This document shows, one piece after another, positions 11,329-21,085 of a stretch of 64,000 nucleotides of DNA. The position numbers and the translations under genes were made by a program. The first letter of the stretch is position 1, and every line of letters starts with the position of its first letter. Source of the DNA: Selaginella moellendorffii (taxonomy: Eukaryota > Streptophyta > Lycopodiopsida > Selaginellales > Selaginellaceae); NCBI RefSeq assembly GCF_000143415.4, contig NW_003314391.1, positions 65,652 through 129,651 on the forward strand, given 5' to 3'. A model generated the notes under the pieces. It worked only from the letters and a program-made list of their open reading frames with translations. It ran no database searches and had not been told where the DNA came from.

Positions 11329-13115
11329 ATGGATGTCATCTCGGTTCTTCTTGTCGCACTCGTGCTTGCATTTTCTGTTCTATGGATGGTGTGCAGCTTC
11401 CTCATGCGCTACTATTGGGTGGCCAGTGCTCTCCGTCCAGTGATGGAGAAGCAAGGCATACGAGGCTCACCCAATCCTCCGAATCCCATCTTTGATGTTT
11501 TCTATGGGAAGCCTGACATGAAGGAGATCAGCCACGATATTCTGCCTCATGTTCTTCCCTGGGCCGCACAGCACATCAAATTCTATGGTGGGATTCAATT
11601 TAATTTCACAACATTATTAGTGTACTTTCAAATTCACTTTGACTTTCAGGGAACGTACACTTGAACTGGTGGCTGCGGGAGCCCCGGATTGTGATCTCAG
11701 AGCCCAAGATAATATGGGATCTGTTGATGAAGAAGCACAAGGATTTCGTCAAGTCCCACTTCATCAAAGTCTTTTCTGATGATATCTTTCATAAGGGTCT
11801 CTTCCATGCAAATGGAGAAGATTGGGCCCGGCAGAGACAGATTGTAGCGCCCAGATACTACATTGACGAAGTCAAGGTGATACTCCATTAACAAAGTCAA
11901 AGTCTAAGGTTGACTGAACTCTATTGCACAGGCAATGGTTGGAGCTGTGAACAATGCAACAAGCCAAGTCATGGCAAAATGGGAAGCCTTTGTGAAGGAC
12001 AGTGGAGACGTGGAGAGGGAGCTGGATGTTCAAGTTGAGTTCATGAACTTGAATGTGGATGTTGTAGCGAGGACAACACTGGGGTTGGAAAACAGTGACT
12101 TTCAGAACATTCTCAAGTATAGCATCACATTGCTCAACCTGCAAGATGGTCAAGAGACCTGGAGCTGGTTACCATTTGCCAGGTACAGGTGGCTTAAGGA
12201 AAAAGCATATGAACTGTACTGACTTACGGAAGATATTGTGGTGCAGGCTGATCCCCTTCGGTATAAACGTTGAACGGTGGAAAGTACGGAAACAGTTTAA
12301 TGACCTTGTTCGTAAGCAAGTGAGAGAGAGAAGAAAGAGGACGACAGGCAATAACGTTGATTTTATTGGGATGCTCTTGGATAATCCAGATGTTAGAGAA
12401 GACGTGATTGTCGCCGAGTTGAAAACACTCTATGCTACAGGGTTTATCAGCTTGGCCCCACTTCTCTCATTCACAATGTTGATGCTGGCTCTCTATCCCG
12501 ATTGGCAAGAGAAGGCAAGACAAGAAGTTGACCAAGTTCTGGATGGAGAAGTTGACCAAGTTCTGGATGGAGAAGTTGTTAGTCCCAAAGATGTCAGCAA
12601 GCTAACCACGGTAACCAGTTAATCAGATTTGTCCTTTGATCCACATAACTGAGCTTGCTGTATGGTTCTTGTTTGTGCAGATTGAGATGATTCTGCGAGA
12701 GACATTGAGGCTGTATCCCACAATGCCGCTCATCGCCAGGGTGTGCATTAAAGACACTATGCTGGGGGACGTGTTCATTCCCAAAGGACTGGGGGTGAGC
12801 GTTAATGTCGTTGCGCTGCATCATGACCGAGATCTGTGGGGAGATGATGTAAATGAATTCAACCCATCCCGCTTCAAGAATGGTACTGCAACTGCAGCCA
12901 AGCATCCCATGGCGTTCATGCCATTTGCCTATGGAGTTCGAACCTGCATTGGAAGGGCCTTCTCTGAGATGCAGTGCAAAATAATCATTGCTAACATCCT
13001 TCAGAGATTCGAGGTTAAATTGTCTCCAAATTACCGGCACCACCCAGTCATTACAGGACCCCTGATCCCAAAGCATGGCATGCCTGTCATACTCAAGCCA
13101 AGGCGGAACTTCTAA
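11329..13115 (+). CDS. Cytochrome P450, CYP72-clan-like
   Basis: Five exons (11329-11587, 11650-11876, 11932-12182, 12247-12610, 12681-13115) with GT-AG introns of 55-70 bp, joining in frame to 511 residues. An N-terminal membrane anchor occupies about residues 4-25. The K-helix ExxR is ETLR at 374-377. The PERF-like segment is FNPSRF. The heme-binding loop FAYGVRTCIG has Cys456. The overall pattern (WLREPRIVISEPK, HANGEDWARQR) is that of non-A-type P450s of the CYP72 clan. Oddities: the I-helix oxygen-activation segment (residues about 307-325) reads LYATGFISLAP where A/G-G-x-D/E-T-T/S is expected, so the acid-threonine pair is missing. In addition, a 24-bp tandem duplication gives VDQVLDGE twice at about 12526-12575. 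It may be an atypical or non-monooxygenase P450. The substrate is unknown. Confidence 0.88.
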
Positions 13116-13956
13116 GACAAAAAGATTTTAAAATAAATCTGTTTAGATATAAAAACCTTTATTCATGTCCAGAAAATAACACTCGGCATTTGCTCTGAGA
13201 ATCGTGTTCCACGGACGGAGGGGCAACAACATCGATCTGACCTACCCTTCCATGTACATGTTGGCCAGGAGAATGTAGCCAGCTGAATCCATAGTGGCAC
13301 AGATAGCAGCCCGCGAGAGAAACCAGCACGAAGGGCGTTGAACAGATCCTCGGCAAAACAAGAAACTTCCCCAACTCATTCGTCTCACCTACCTGTCACT
13401 GAAATCTGTCCAGCCTTCTCGTAAGGATCATAAGGCAGCAGCTTGTGAACATCCGGCCACCCATTGTCGATGCAGTCGACGATGTGGGATCTTCTTGTAC
13501 ACCGGAATTGCCTGCAGAAGCTCCTTGCTCTTGTCTCCTCCTGGTGATGGTGCTCCACACCCTTGATAGTCAAGGGATACTGATCTCGCAAGCCGAACAT
13601 GCTCGGCCAGAAATTGAGAACTTGCGAAGCCGCCGTAAACCCTGCTCGATCCAGATGCCCGTAGCCTGATCGTCCGGGCGATTTCATCCCACTGCGGCAT
13701 CAGACTCAGCAGATATAGCTTGATATTCCCAGCGGATACGTTTTGCCACACAGTCTAGGAGACTACATCCTTCTTCGAAGCAATCGCAAAGAACAGGGAT
13801 TCAGTCCCCTTCTCCGCAAATGCCAGAAGCCTCGTGGTGAATAAGACCAGGCTTTGGCAGGGCATCGAATCGAACACACCGTCCCAGATTGCAGGTAGCC
13901 AATTAGAAGCAAGCTTTTTGTAGGATCAAAAGTCAGCGCTTTGAACAATATACTAC
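13116..13956 (-). other. Unrecognised, probably degenerate coding remnant
   Basis: The minus strand between about 13950 and 13380 has a broken open stretch with phrases such as AIASKKDVVS, LMPQWDEIARTIRLR and, in another frame, DNGWPDVHKLLPYDPYEKAG. KKDVVS, followed by a stop where Trp would be expected, and WDEIARTIR recall PPR-protein spacing, but no full repeat can be aligned. Several stops and frame changes interrupt it. I cannot name it with confidence. Confidence 0.3.
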
Positions 13957-15584
13957 TCGGGACTTGCCTGTTGCAATTGGAAGAGTTGAAGTGCTTGCCT
14001 CACATCCATCTGCTGGGGATTCTGCTCATACTATGATCTCCAAAGCTTTTGGATTGCCAGATGCTGCTATCCAAGAATCCAATAATAATCCTTCCCAGCT
14101 CCAGCATACATTTAAATGTTAGATGGTAATGAATAAATTTAGAATATACTTTGATATTTTGGGATATTTTATCAACTAATGGTTGTTATTTATTTAGATT
14201 AATTCTGTATTTATAATATATAAATAACTTTATAATTTATAAACTTTCATAAACACTTTTAAGTATATTCTAGTTTATTCTACCTTCTAATAGTTGATAT
14301 ATAATAAGATTAATCTTGTGTTATAAATTATAAATATGTTAATTAATTATAAACTTCCATTTGATCAATTGGATAATAAATAGAATAACACAACTATTAA
14401 CTTAAGCAAACAAAGCATTTCTATGCGATGACTAGTATGTTTATTTGTATAAGATTATTATTGCAATTTAAATGACTTGTATTATAACAAGTTTTTATGC
14501 TTAAGAAAATATAGATAATATTTATCTCACATGTTTTCATTGAAACAAAAGTTGTTGTTATTTTCAAATATTATATAAGTTATTAGTGTCAGGAGCATGT
14601 CATTGAAAGAAGGGAAAAAAATAAACTACCAATAAAATATTAAAGAAAAAATAGATTTGTGCTAAATGGATCAGTCCAACCTCAAACTAATCCAAAAACC
14701 TAATTTAAATTTAGAATCAATATATGATAACAGTTCTTGAGTTCAAATCCCATCAACAAATGTTTAAATTAAAAACGCACTTCATACCAAGCACTAATAA
14801 GCAATTTAAGTGGTGTAAGACTTAGTTTGCATAGATATTGCTAATAAAAATTTATAATCAACTCAAAAAAATAAAAGTGAGAATTAGACTCCTTTAGCAC
14901 ATATGAATTTGGAGTCAAAGTACAATCCTATTGCATTACGAAATAAAGATTAAATATACACTCAAAATCCCCTCCCTGCATTAGATAGTATTTGCTAAGA
15001 TTATTCCCTATATTACTAAATGCACCACATGTGGTTTTGACTTTATACTTTATAATAAATCATCATAATTATCATAAGATAACCAAGGTGCAAAGCCTAA
15101 CTCTTCAATATATGTGCCAAAAGTAATAAAGTGAGATCCGAGTTTCAAGGTTAACTAACTCTCAATATACAACCAATGAGCGAAGTAATAAGAGTACAGA
15201 ATAACAGAGGATCAATATTAGAGTTAAACACCAAAAACAATATGGCCAAAAGTGGAATTTGACATTATTTTATAAATACTCCATATGGCAAGTCAAACTC
15301 AAAACAAAGATAAACATGCCCAGTAAGAAATTAGATAATATCTCAAGTTGGGTCAACCATGCCAAAAACCTCTTATTATACATTTAAAACCATTCCAAAA
15401 AACTCTTTCAGCCCTTAACTGAAGAGAAGATTGTGGTTTTCCCATCTTGCTTCCCAAGTATGTTGAAGAGGTTTCCACTCTCATAATCCTTGATGACATT
15501 GAACCAAAGGTGGTACACCAGATTGCAATCTTTTTTCAAGTTTTCTTTGCAATCTCCTCAAAGTCCTGCAGTAAAAAACAATTT
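13957..15584 (+). repeat. Left arm of the 4.9-kb inverted repeat
   Basis: Reverse complement of 17312-18887. It is slightly longer because of small indels. Segment 14120-15400 is AT-rich with no gene. The segment around 14890-14990 resembles sequence near 7160-7260. Confidence 0.85.
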
Positions 15585-15612
15585 CAAATGTAAAACTATA
15601 TAGCCAATACTA

Positions 15613-16315
15613 CAAGAAACAGCCTTTGGGATGTTCTCACAGGTTAGCAATTCGTTGATAACGTTTGTTTTGTTGGCTCACATTGTTTTTCTTTCTCTCA
15701 GGTGTCTACTTGTACAAACTGTGGTGGTGAGGGTGAAGTGATTTTCGATCACTGCAGAAAATGTGGAGGCAAAGGAGGTATTCGACCAAAAAAAACAATC
15801 AAACTAAGTGTTCCATGTGGAGTTGACAGCGGGAGCACTCTCCGTGTTGCTGGTGGAGGAGATGCTGGAGAAAGAGGGTGAGCTTAAATCTTGTGCTTGT
15901 TCTATATAGTTTCTTTCTGATTGACTGTACCCTTTCTCAGTGGTCCATCCGGGGATCTCTACGTCAATCTTAAAATCAGAGACATGCCTGGAATTCGAAG
16001 AGACGGCATCAATCTTTACTCCGAGATCTCTGTGAGCTATACGGAATGTATACTCGGGACAACAAAAAAGGTATGTTTCGCTGTTCTCTCGTATCTTAGT
16101 TGTATAAAACACAACTCTAACAGGTGAAGACGCTGGAAGGATTCTCGGATCTTCGTATTCCTGCGGGAACTCAACTAGGGGCATGTATAACTCTTCCGAA
16201 GATTGGTGTTCCAAGGCTTCGAAAGACCTTATCTTTTTCTTCTTCTACAGTGCCGCTGAGAAAGAACTCGTGGAAGAACTGGCTCGTCTCGAGAAAACAT
16301 TGGCAAGTGTAAGCG
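15613..16315 (+). pseudogene. Captured C-terminal fragment of a chloroplast-type DnaJ (HSP40) gene
   Basis: Exon pieces 15613-15642, 15702-15877, 15941-16070 and 16124 to about 16225, plus a tail to about 16312, are separated by intact short GT-AG introns. Read together they give TAFGMFSQ, then the last part of the DnaJ zinc finger (CTNCGGEGEV, CRKCGGKG), then the substrate-binding domain (VDSGSTLRVAGGGDAGERG, DLYVNLKIRDMPGI, LRIPAGTQLGA) and AAEKELVEELARLEK. This matches plant DnaJ proteins of the DJA5/DJA6 type. The J domain and first zinc-finger motifs are absent. The last intron has lost its donor end. Retained introns mean the capture was from DNA and not from mRNA. It lies between the inverted-repeat arms and is non-functional as a chaperone. 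Confidence 0.75.
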
Positions 16316-16559
16316 TGTGTCATCCCCCATGTAAAAGCCAACAGTGGAGATTGAATCGAGTTCTACCATCCTATCCACTGAAAGAGCTGTGTAAGGATTC
16401 CTTTGTTCGTCTGGCAATGGCTTTGACGAAACAATCTTGGTACTTTTGGCTACATTCCTAGGATCTCACAAATTTGGCGATGTCCTTATTAGAAGTTTTT
16501 AGTGCTTTAGAAAAATAACATGTTAACAATATATAAGGCATAGCTTCATCAAATCTTAG

Positions 16560-17490
16560 GCATTGAGGAGACATGGTTGTTGGAAATTTTTTGTGGATGT
16601 TGCTCTCAGCCAATGGGAGAGCCTCACAGCTTGGGTCTTCAGTTAGACAAGATATTTAACACATGTCCAGTTGAGTTTAAAGGTGAACTTTGTGGGCCGC
16701 TAGATAGTGCCATCTGATGGGGGTGGGTTATAGATGAGAGGATAGTTGAAGCTGCTGGTGAGCTATTGGAAGACTTGAAGGATTGATACATCGAGATGCC
16801 TCTTGTGGCTATAAAGGTTTCCCATTGTGTCATATTCAACACGTTCAACCACAGGAAGGTGAATGAAGATTGGGTTCAACAGTTGATGCAGTCCGTGCTC
16901 AAGAATCCACAAGTCCCGGACATTGGTGTTGTAATACCATATAAAAAAAAGGGGGGGGGGGGGCAATGCAATCCACATTACTCACTCGTTTCAAAGATGA
17001 GTACTTGGAGCGCTCCAACGTGAAGTTTCTCATAGTCTCCAGGCAACACTTACGCCTCCCAACATGCCATAGAGTATCAAGGACAAGTTTCAGTTCCACA
17101 TCGACTTCTTTTGAGAAGGTCATCACAATATCGTCTACAGCAAACACCAACAAAAAGGAGTGGTTCAAGTCTTACATCTGGGAGATGCTTGAACACACTT
17201 GTTTCCATTGGAAGAAGTTGGATTGTCCAAGGAAGCTGGGCACTGGAAAAGCAAAGAAGGGGATTTCCTTTCAGGTTAGTCCAATCATGATAACAGGAGA
17301 TCTCTTGTACTAAATTGTTTTTTACTGCAGGACTTTGAGGAGATTGCAAAGAAAACTTGAAAAAAGATTGCAATCTGGTGTACCACCCTTGGTTCAATGT
17401 CATCAAGGATTATGAGAGTGGAAACCTCTTCAACATACTTGGGAAGCAAGATGGGAAAACCACAATCTTCTCTTCAGTTAAGGGCTGAAA
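16560..17490 (+). other. Unrecognised gene fragment spanning the centre and the inner right arm
   Basis: Open stretches include KVNEDWVQQLMQSVLKNPQ at about 16860, RFKDEYLERSNVKFLIVS near 16990 and WFKSYIWEMLEHTCFHWKK near 17170. A GT-AG-like intron (about 17276-17330) leads to DFEEIAKK in the arm. A run of G (about 16950-16962) and stops interrupt it. I do not recognise the family. Its frame crosses the arm boundary, so it predates formation of the inverted repeat. Confidence 0.35.
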
Positions 17491-18887
17491 GAGTTTTTTG
17501 GAATGGTTTTAAATGTATAATAAGAGGTTTTTGGCATGGTTGACCCAACTTGAGATATTATCTAATTTCTTACTGGGCATGTTTATCTTTGTTTTGAGTT
17601 TGACTTGCCATATGGAGTATTTATAAAATAATGTCAAATTCCACTTTTGGCCATATTGTTTTTGGTGTTTAACTCTAATATTGATCCTCTGTTATTCTGT
17701 ACTCTTATTACTTCGCTCATTGGTTGTATATTGAGAGTTAGTTAACCTTGAAACTCGGATCTCACTTTATTACTTTTGGCACATATATTGAAGAGTTAGG
17801 CTTTGCACCTTGGTTATCTTATGATAATTATGAGATTTATTATAAAGTATAAAGTCAAAACCACATGTGGTGCATTTAGTAATATAGGGAATAATCTTAG
17901 CAAATACTATCTAATGCAGGGAGGGGATTTTGAGTGTATATTTAATCTTTATTTCGTAATGCAATAGGATTGTACTTTGACTCCAAATTCATATGTGCTA
18001 AAGGAGTCTAATTCTCACTTTTATTTTTTTGAGTTGATTATAAATTTTTATTAGCAATATCTATGCAAACTAAGTCTTACACCACTTAAATTGCTTCTTA
18101 GTGCTTAGTATGAAGTGTGTTTTTAATTTAAACATTTGTTGATGGGATTTGAACTCAAGAACTGTTATCATATATTGATTCTAAATTTAAATTAGGTTTT
18201 TGGATTTATTGGTAGTTTTTTTTTTCCCATCTTTCAATGACATGCTCCTGACACTAATAACTTATATAATATTTGAAAATAACAACAACTTTTGTTTCAA
18301 TGAAAACATGTGAGATAAATATTATCTATATTTTCTTAAGCATAAAAACTTGTTATAATACAAGTCATTTAAATTGCAATAATAATCTTATACAAATAAA
18401 CATACTAGTCATCGCATAGAAATGCTTTGTTTGCTTAAGTTAATAGTTGTGTTATTCTATTTATTATCCAATTGATCAAATGGAAGTTTATAATTAATTA
18501 ACATATTTATAATTTATAACACAAGATTAATCTTATTATATATCAACTATTAGAAGGTAGAATAAACTAGAATATACTTAAAAGTGTTTATGAAAGTTTA
18601 TAAATTATAAAGTTATTTATATATTATAAATACAGAATTAATCTAAATAAATAACAACCATTAGTTGATAAAATATCCCAAAATATCAAAGTATATTCTA
18701 AATTTATTCATTACCATCTAACATTTAAATGTATGCTGGAGCTGGGAAGGATTATTTGGATAGCAGCATCTGGCAATCCAAAAGCTTTGGAGATCATAGT
18801 ATGAGCAGAATCCCCAGTAGATGGAATGCAACCTGTGAGGCAAGCACTTCAACTCTTCCAATTGCAACAGGCGATGCAAGATTGTCC
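17312..18887 (-). repeat. Right arm of the 4.9-kb inverted repeat
   Basis: Mirror of the left arm. It begins within an exon-like segment (TTTACTGCAG then GACTTTGAGGAG) that continues the reading of the unrecognised fragment before it. The other arm is therefore likely a copy of this one. Its outer end runs into gypsy pol debris. Confidence 0.85.
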
Positions 18888-18899
18888 CGGTCCACAATA

Positions 18900-19650
18900 C
18901 CAAAGAGAAAGCTTGGGATTTCCAACACCCTTCAAAGACTTCTGTGCATCTGTCAGGAGGAACACCTTGTCACCCACCTTGAACTCCCAGTGCTGGCGAT
19001 GTTCATTAGCCAATCACTTGTCTCGCTCCTAAGCTCGTCACATATTTAACTTGGCCAACTCCAAGGTCTCTTGCATATGACCTAGAAACTGCTGAGCATG
19101 ATGCACCTTGACCAATGACAAGCTGAGGTCCACTGGAGACTTTGGTTCATAACCATACATCGCCATGAATGGAGACATCCCAATAATTGAATTCTAACCA
19201 CTGTTGCATGTGAACTCAACCAACCACAACTACTGTTCCCAAACAGCATGCTTCTTGAGATTCCTCACGAATGATCTCAACATGTCCTCTAACACCACTT
19301 GTTCCGTATGCCCATCAGATTGTGGATGCTCACCATTACTCATGCTTAGCTTCATCTCTAACTTCATGAATACTGCCTGCCAAAACTTTGAAGTAAACTC
19401 TGGATCACAATCACTGATAATATCGGCTGAGGCAAGCCATATAGACGGAAGAGCTCTCTCACAAACACTTGAGCAAGATCAAAAGCCTTTAACATCATCT
19501 TTACAAAGAAGAAGTGTGCCATCTTCACTAACCAATCCACAATAACCCAGATAACATCATTTCCACGTTGAGTGGTGGGCAATCCAATTACAAAATCCAT
19601 GGAGATACTATCCCACTTCTACTGAGCTACTTCAAAAGGATGGTAGAGAC
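18900..19650 (-). pseudogene. Ty3/gypsy integrase fragment, degenerate
   Basis: The minus strand at 19600-19364 reads MDFVIGLPTTQRGNDVIWVI then VDWLVKMAHF, the start of the chromovirus-type integrase core (family pattern MDFVTGLP, GNDAIWVVVDRLTKSAHF). Further left are FVRNLKKHAVWEQ, SPFMAMYGYEPKSPVDLSL and VGDKVFLLTDAQKSLKG, which fit the integrase C-terminal half in order. Stops and frame changes are frequent. Its 5' edge abuts the lectin ATG at 19663. Confidence 0.75.
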
Positions 19651-19662
19651 CAAGACTCCTTC

Positions 19663-20091
19663 ATGGCATTTCGCGAGGTTTTCTTCCTGTGTATGCTGGT
19701 CTCGACCCTCTCCATCACCCAGGTAAGAAACTCTCATTCAATTGTCCCGCAAGAAGCTCACAATTTGGATATCTTACTCTTACAGGCTTGCCAGTTTTCT
19801 CGATCCTGCACTGATATCACCTTCGACAGGAATTCGACCGTGATGAGAGCCATTTGCAGCACATCCAATATGGAAAGGAGGAACGCCTCCATCGATGTGA
19901 ACAATTGCGTGGGCAGCAGCAATGGTGTCCTCGACTGCTCATCCAACTTTGCCTCACGATGCACCAACATCAGCTTCAATGGGCTCAACGTGGCTGCCCG
20001 TTGCAACCGCGGGGATGGCATTCTCGTCTCTTCCACTCGCAACCTCGACGATTGCATCCAGAACGTCGAGGGAGTTCTCCAGTGCTGCTAG
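19663..20091 (+). CDS. Secreted cyanovirin-N homology (CVNH) lectin, copy 1; promoter lost
   Basis: Two exons, 19663-19722 and 19786-20091, with a 63-bp GT-AG intron, give 121 residues. Residues 1-20 form a signal peptide (MAFREVFFLCMLVSTLSITQ). The rest is a pair of CVNH half-repeats: FSRSC...AIC...SIDVNNCVGSSNGVLDC, then NFASRC...AARC...NLDDCIQNVEGVLQC. The Cys pairs 28/44 and 79/93 sit where cyanovirin-N has its two disulfides. Extra cysteines (22, 61, 71, 110, 120, 121) could add more. CVNH proteins bind high-mannose glycans and are known mainly from cyanobacteria, fungi and ferns. Without splicing the frame stays open (142 residues), but the intron has perfect borders. The promoter and 5' UTR present at copy 2 are absent; gypsy debris precedes the ATG directly. 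Expression is doubtful. Confidence 0.82.
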   Translation: MAFREVFFLCMLVSTLSITQVRNSHSIVPQEAHNLDILLLQACQFSRSCTDITFDRNSTVMRAICSTSNMERRNASIDVNNCVGSSNGVLDCSSNFASRCTNISFNGLNVAARCNRGDGILVSSTRNLDDCIQNVEGVLQCC

Positions 20092-20391
20092 ATCCTTTTG
20101 GATGATCAAACTATATCCATATGATGAATAACTGAGTGATCTCCCACATGATCTCTCCTTGTTTGGCACGTATGTGTCGCTGTTCTGATCAAATAAAACT
20201 TACTCATGGAAGTTGTGGGTCTTTTAAGACAGACTGGAAAGTATTACTTGTACAACTTTTTTTCAATTTGCATAATGAAAATACTACAAAGACAAATCGA
20301 TTTATATTAAATTAAGGTATATTATTTCTAATAAATGACAATTTCTTTCACTTTAAAGCCTATGATCCCTCCTTATTAATGTGCCATTTCA

Positions 20392-20831
20392 TCAAGGATT
20401 AAAATCATAAATGTAGTCGACATGGGCTTGCTGCTCCTGATCACCAAAGATGATTGACAACACACGATCATACATGTCAAGAATATTGTCTTCAAATACA
20501 GGATTATTTTACCTCTGGTTCGGCAATTTTTGGGGTGGAATTGGACAATGGCGACCAATCCAGCTGATTAGCAATCCTAGCCATCACTGTAAAAGACAAA
20601 AAGTTTAAATCACGTATGAATCAGGTTACGTGCTTGGACAGACACACATGCAAGCGAGTGCAGACATGGACCATGATGTTTCAAAAGAAACACAGAGATC
20701 ATCAAATCCAAGCGAGGCATATTCAATCGAGATTGAAGAACAGGCGTACCTGTTTCATTCTTCACTGGCCGAGAGGTCACAGTAGCAGCCACCAAGAGGA
20801 CGAAGAAGAAAAAACTTAGTGCGCGAGACAT
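20392..20831 (-). CDS. Phytosulfokine-like secreted peptide precursor, copy 1 (intact)
   Basis: Three exons, 20831-20750, 20586-20513 and 20436-20392, with GT-AG introns of 163 and 76 bp, join in frame to 66 residues. A hydrophobic signal peptide (SFFFFVLLVAATVTS) occupies about residues 6-20. A short variable region follows. The C-terminus is EPEEQQAHVDYIYDFNP. In phytosulfokine precursors the conserved tail is AHxDYIYTQ followed by a short basic/proline end. The Asp before the first Tyr is what tyrosylprotein sulfotransferase needs. Here the pentapeptide would be YIYDF, not YIYTQ, so it is a PSK-like variant or a different sulfated-peptide family. The cysteines found upstream of PSK in angiosperms are absent. 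A TATA box lies at about 20907-20915. The gene is convergent with the lectin gene, 300 bp apart. Confidence 0.62.
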
Positions 20832-20906
20832 GATCTAGAGTTCCTCTTGCAAAGAAAATCTATCAAAGAGAGATCGATGATATGATCAGCGTTTGTGTTG
20901 ATATCG

Positions 20907-20915
20907 TATATATGC
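20907..20915 (-). promoter_or_regulatory. TATA box of the PSK-like gene, copy 1
   Basis: The minus strand reads CATATATAC about 80 bp upstream of the ATG at 20831, followed by a purine-poor leader. The same sequence is kept at copy 2 (about 45259-45267). Confidence 0.45.
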
Positions 20916-21085
20916 TGCCGAGAAAAGGTCAAGCGCTGAAGAACCGCCACGTCGACATGCAAAGCGGCAGTTTTGACTGGATGGCTGGAAACCAGACTTC
21001 CAGTTAGCTTTTCCCTCTCCAATTTTACTGGAATTCACTTGCGATAATTCTTTTCATATGCTAATGTTTATTAACTTCTGCACTT

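Larger units (their letters stand above)
13957..18887. mobile_element. 4.9-kb inverted-repeat (foldback) structure with captured gene fragments
   Basis: 13957-15584 and 17312-18887 are near-perfect reverse complements, with about 1.6-kb arms around a 1.7-kb centre. The outer ends read GCCTGTTGCAATTGG (left) and its complement (right). The inner ends stop at ACAATTT / AAATTGT. Most of each arm is AT-rich non-coding DNA. The inner 150 bp and outer 100 bp have coding-like sequence. The centre carries a DnaJ fragment with its introns and a second unrecognised fragment. Long terminal inverted repeats around gene pieces are known from Pack-MULE and foldback elements. No clean 8-11-bp target-site duplication could be found by eye. 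A simple inverted duplication by break repair is the alternative. Confidence 0.65.

Noticed and set aside
19663-20091. Unspliced 142-residue reading of the lectin
   Set aside because: The 63-bp segment has perfect GT-AG borders, interrupts the signal peptide/CVNH junction, and its removal gives the canonical domain start. It merely happens to lack stops.
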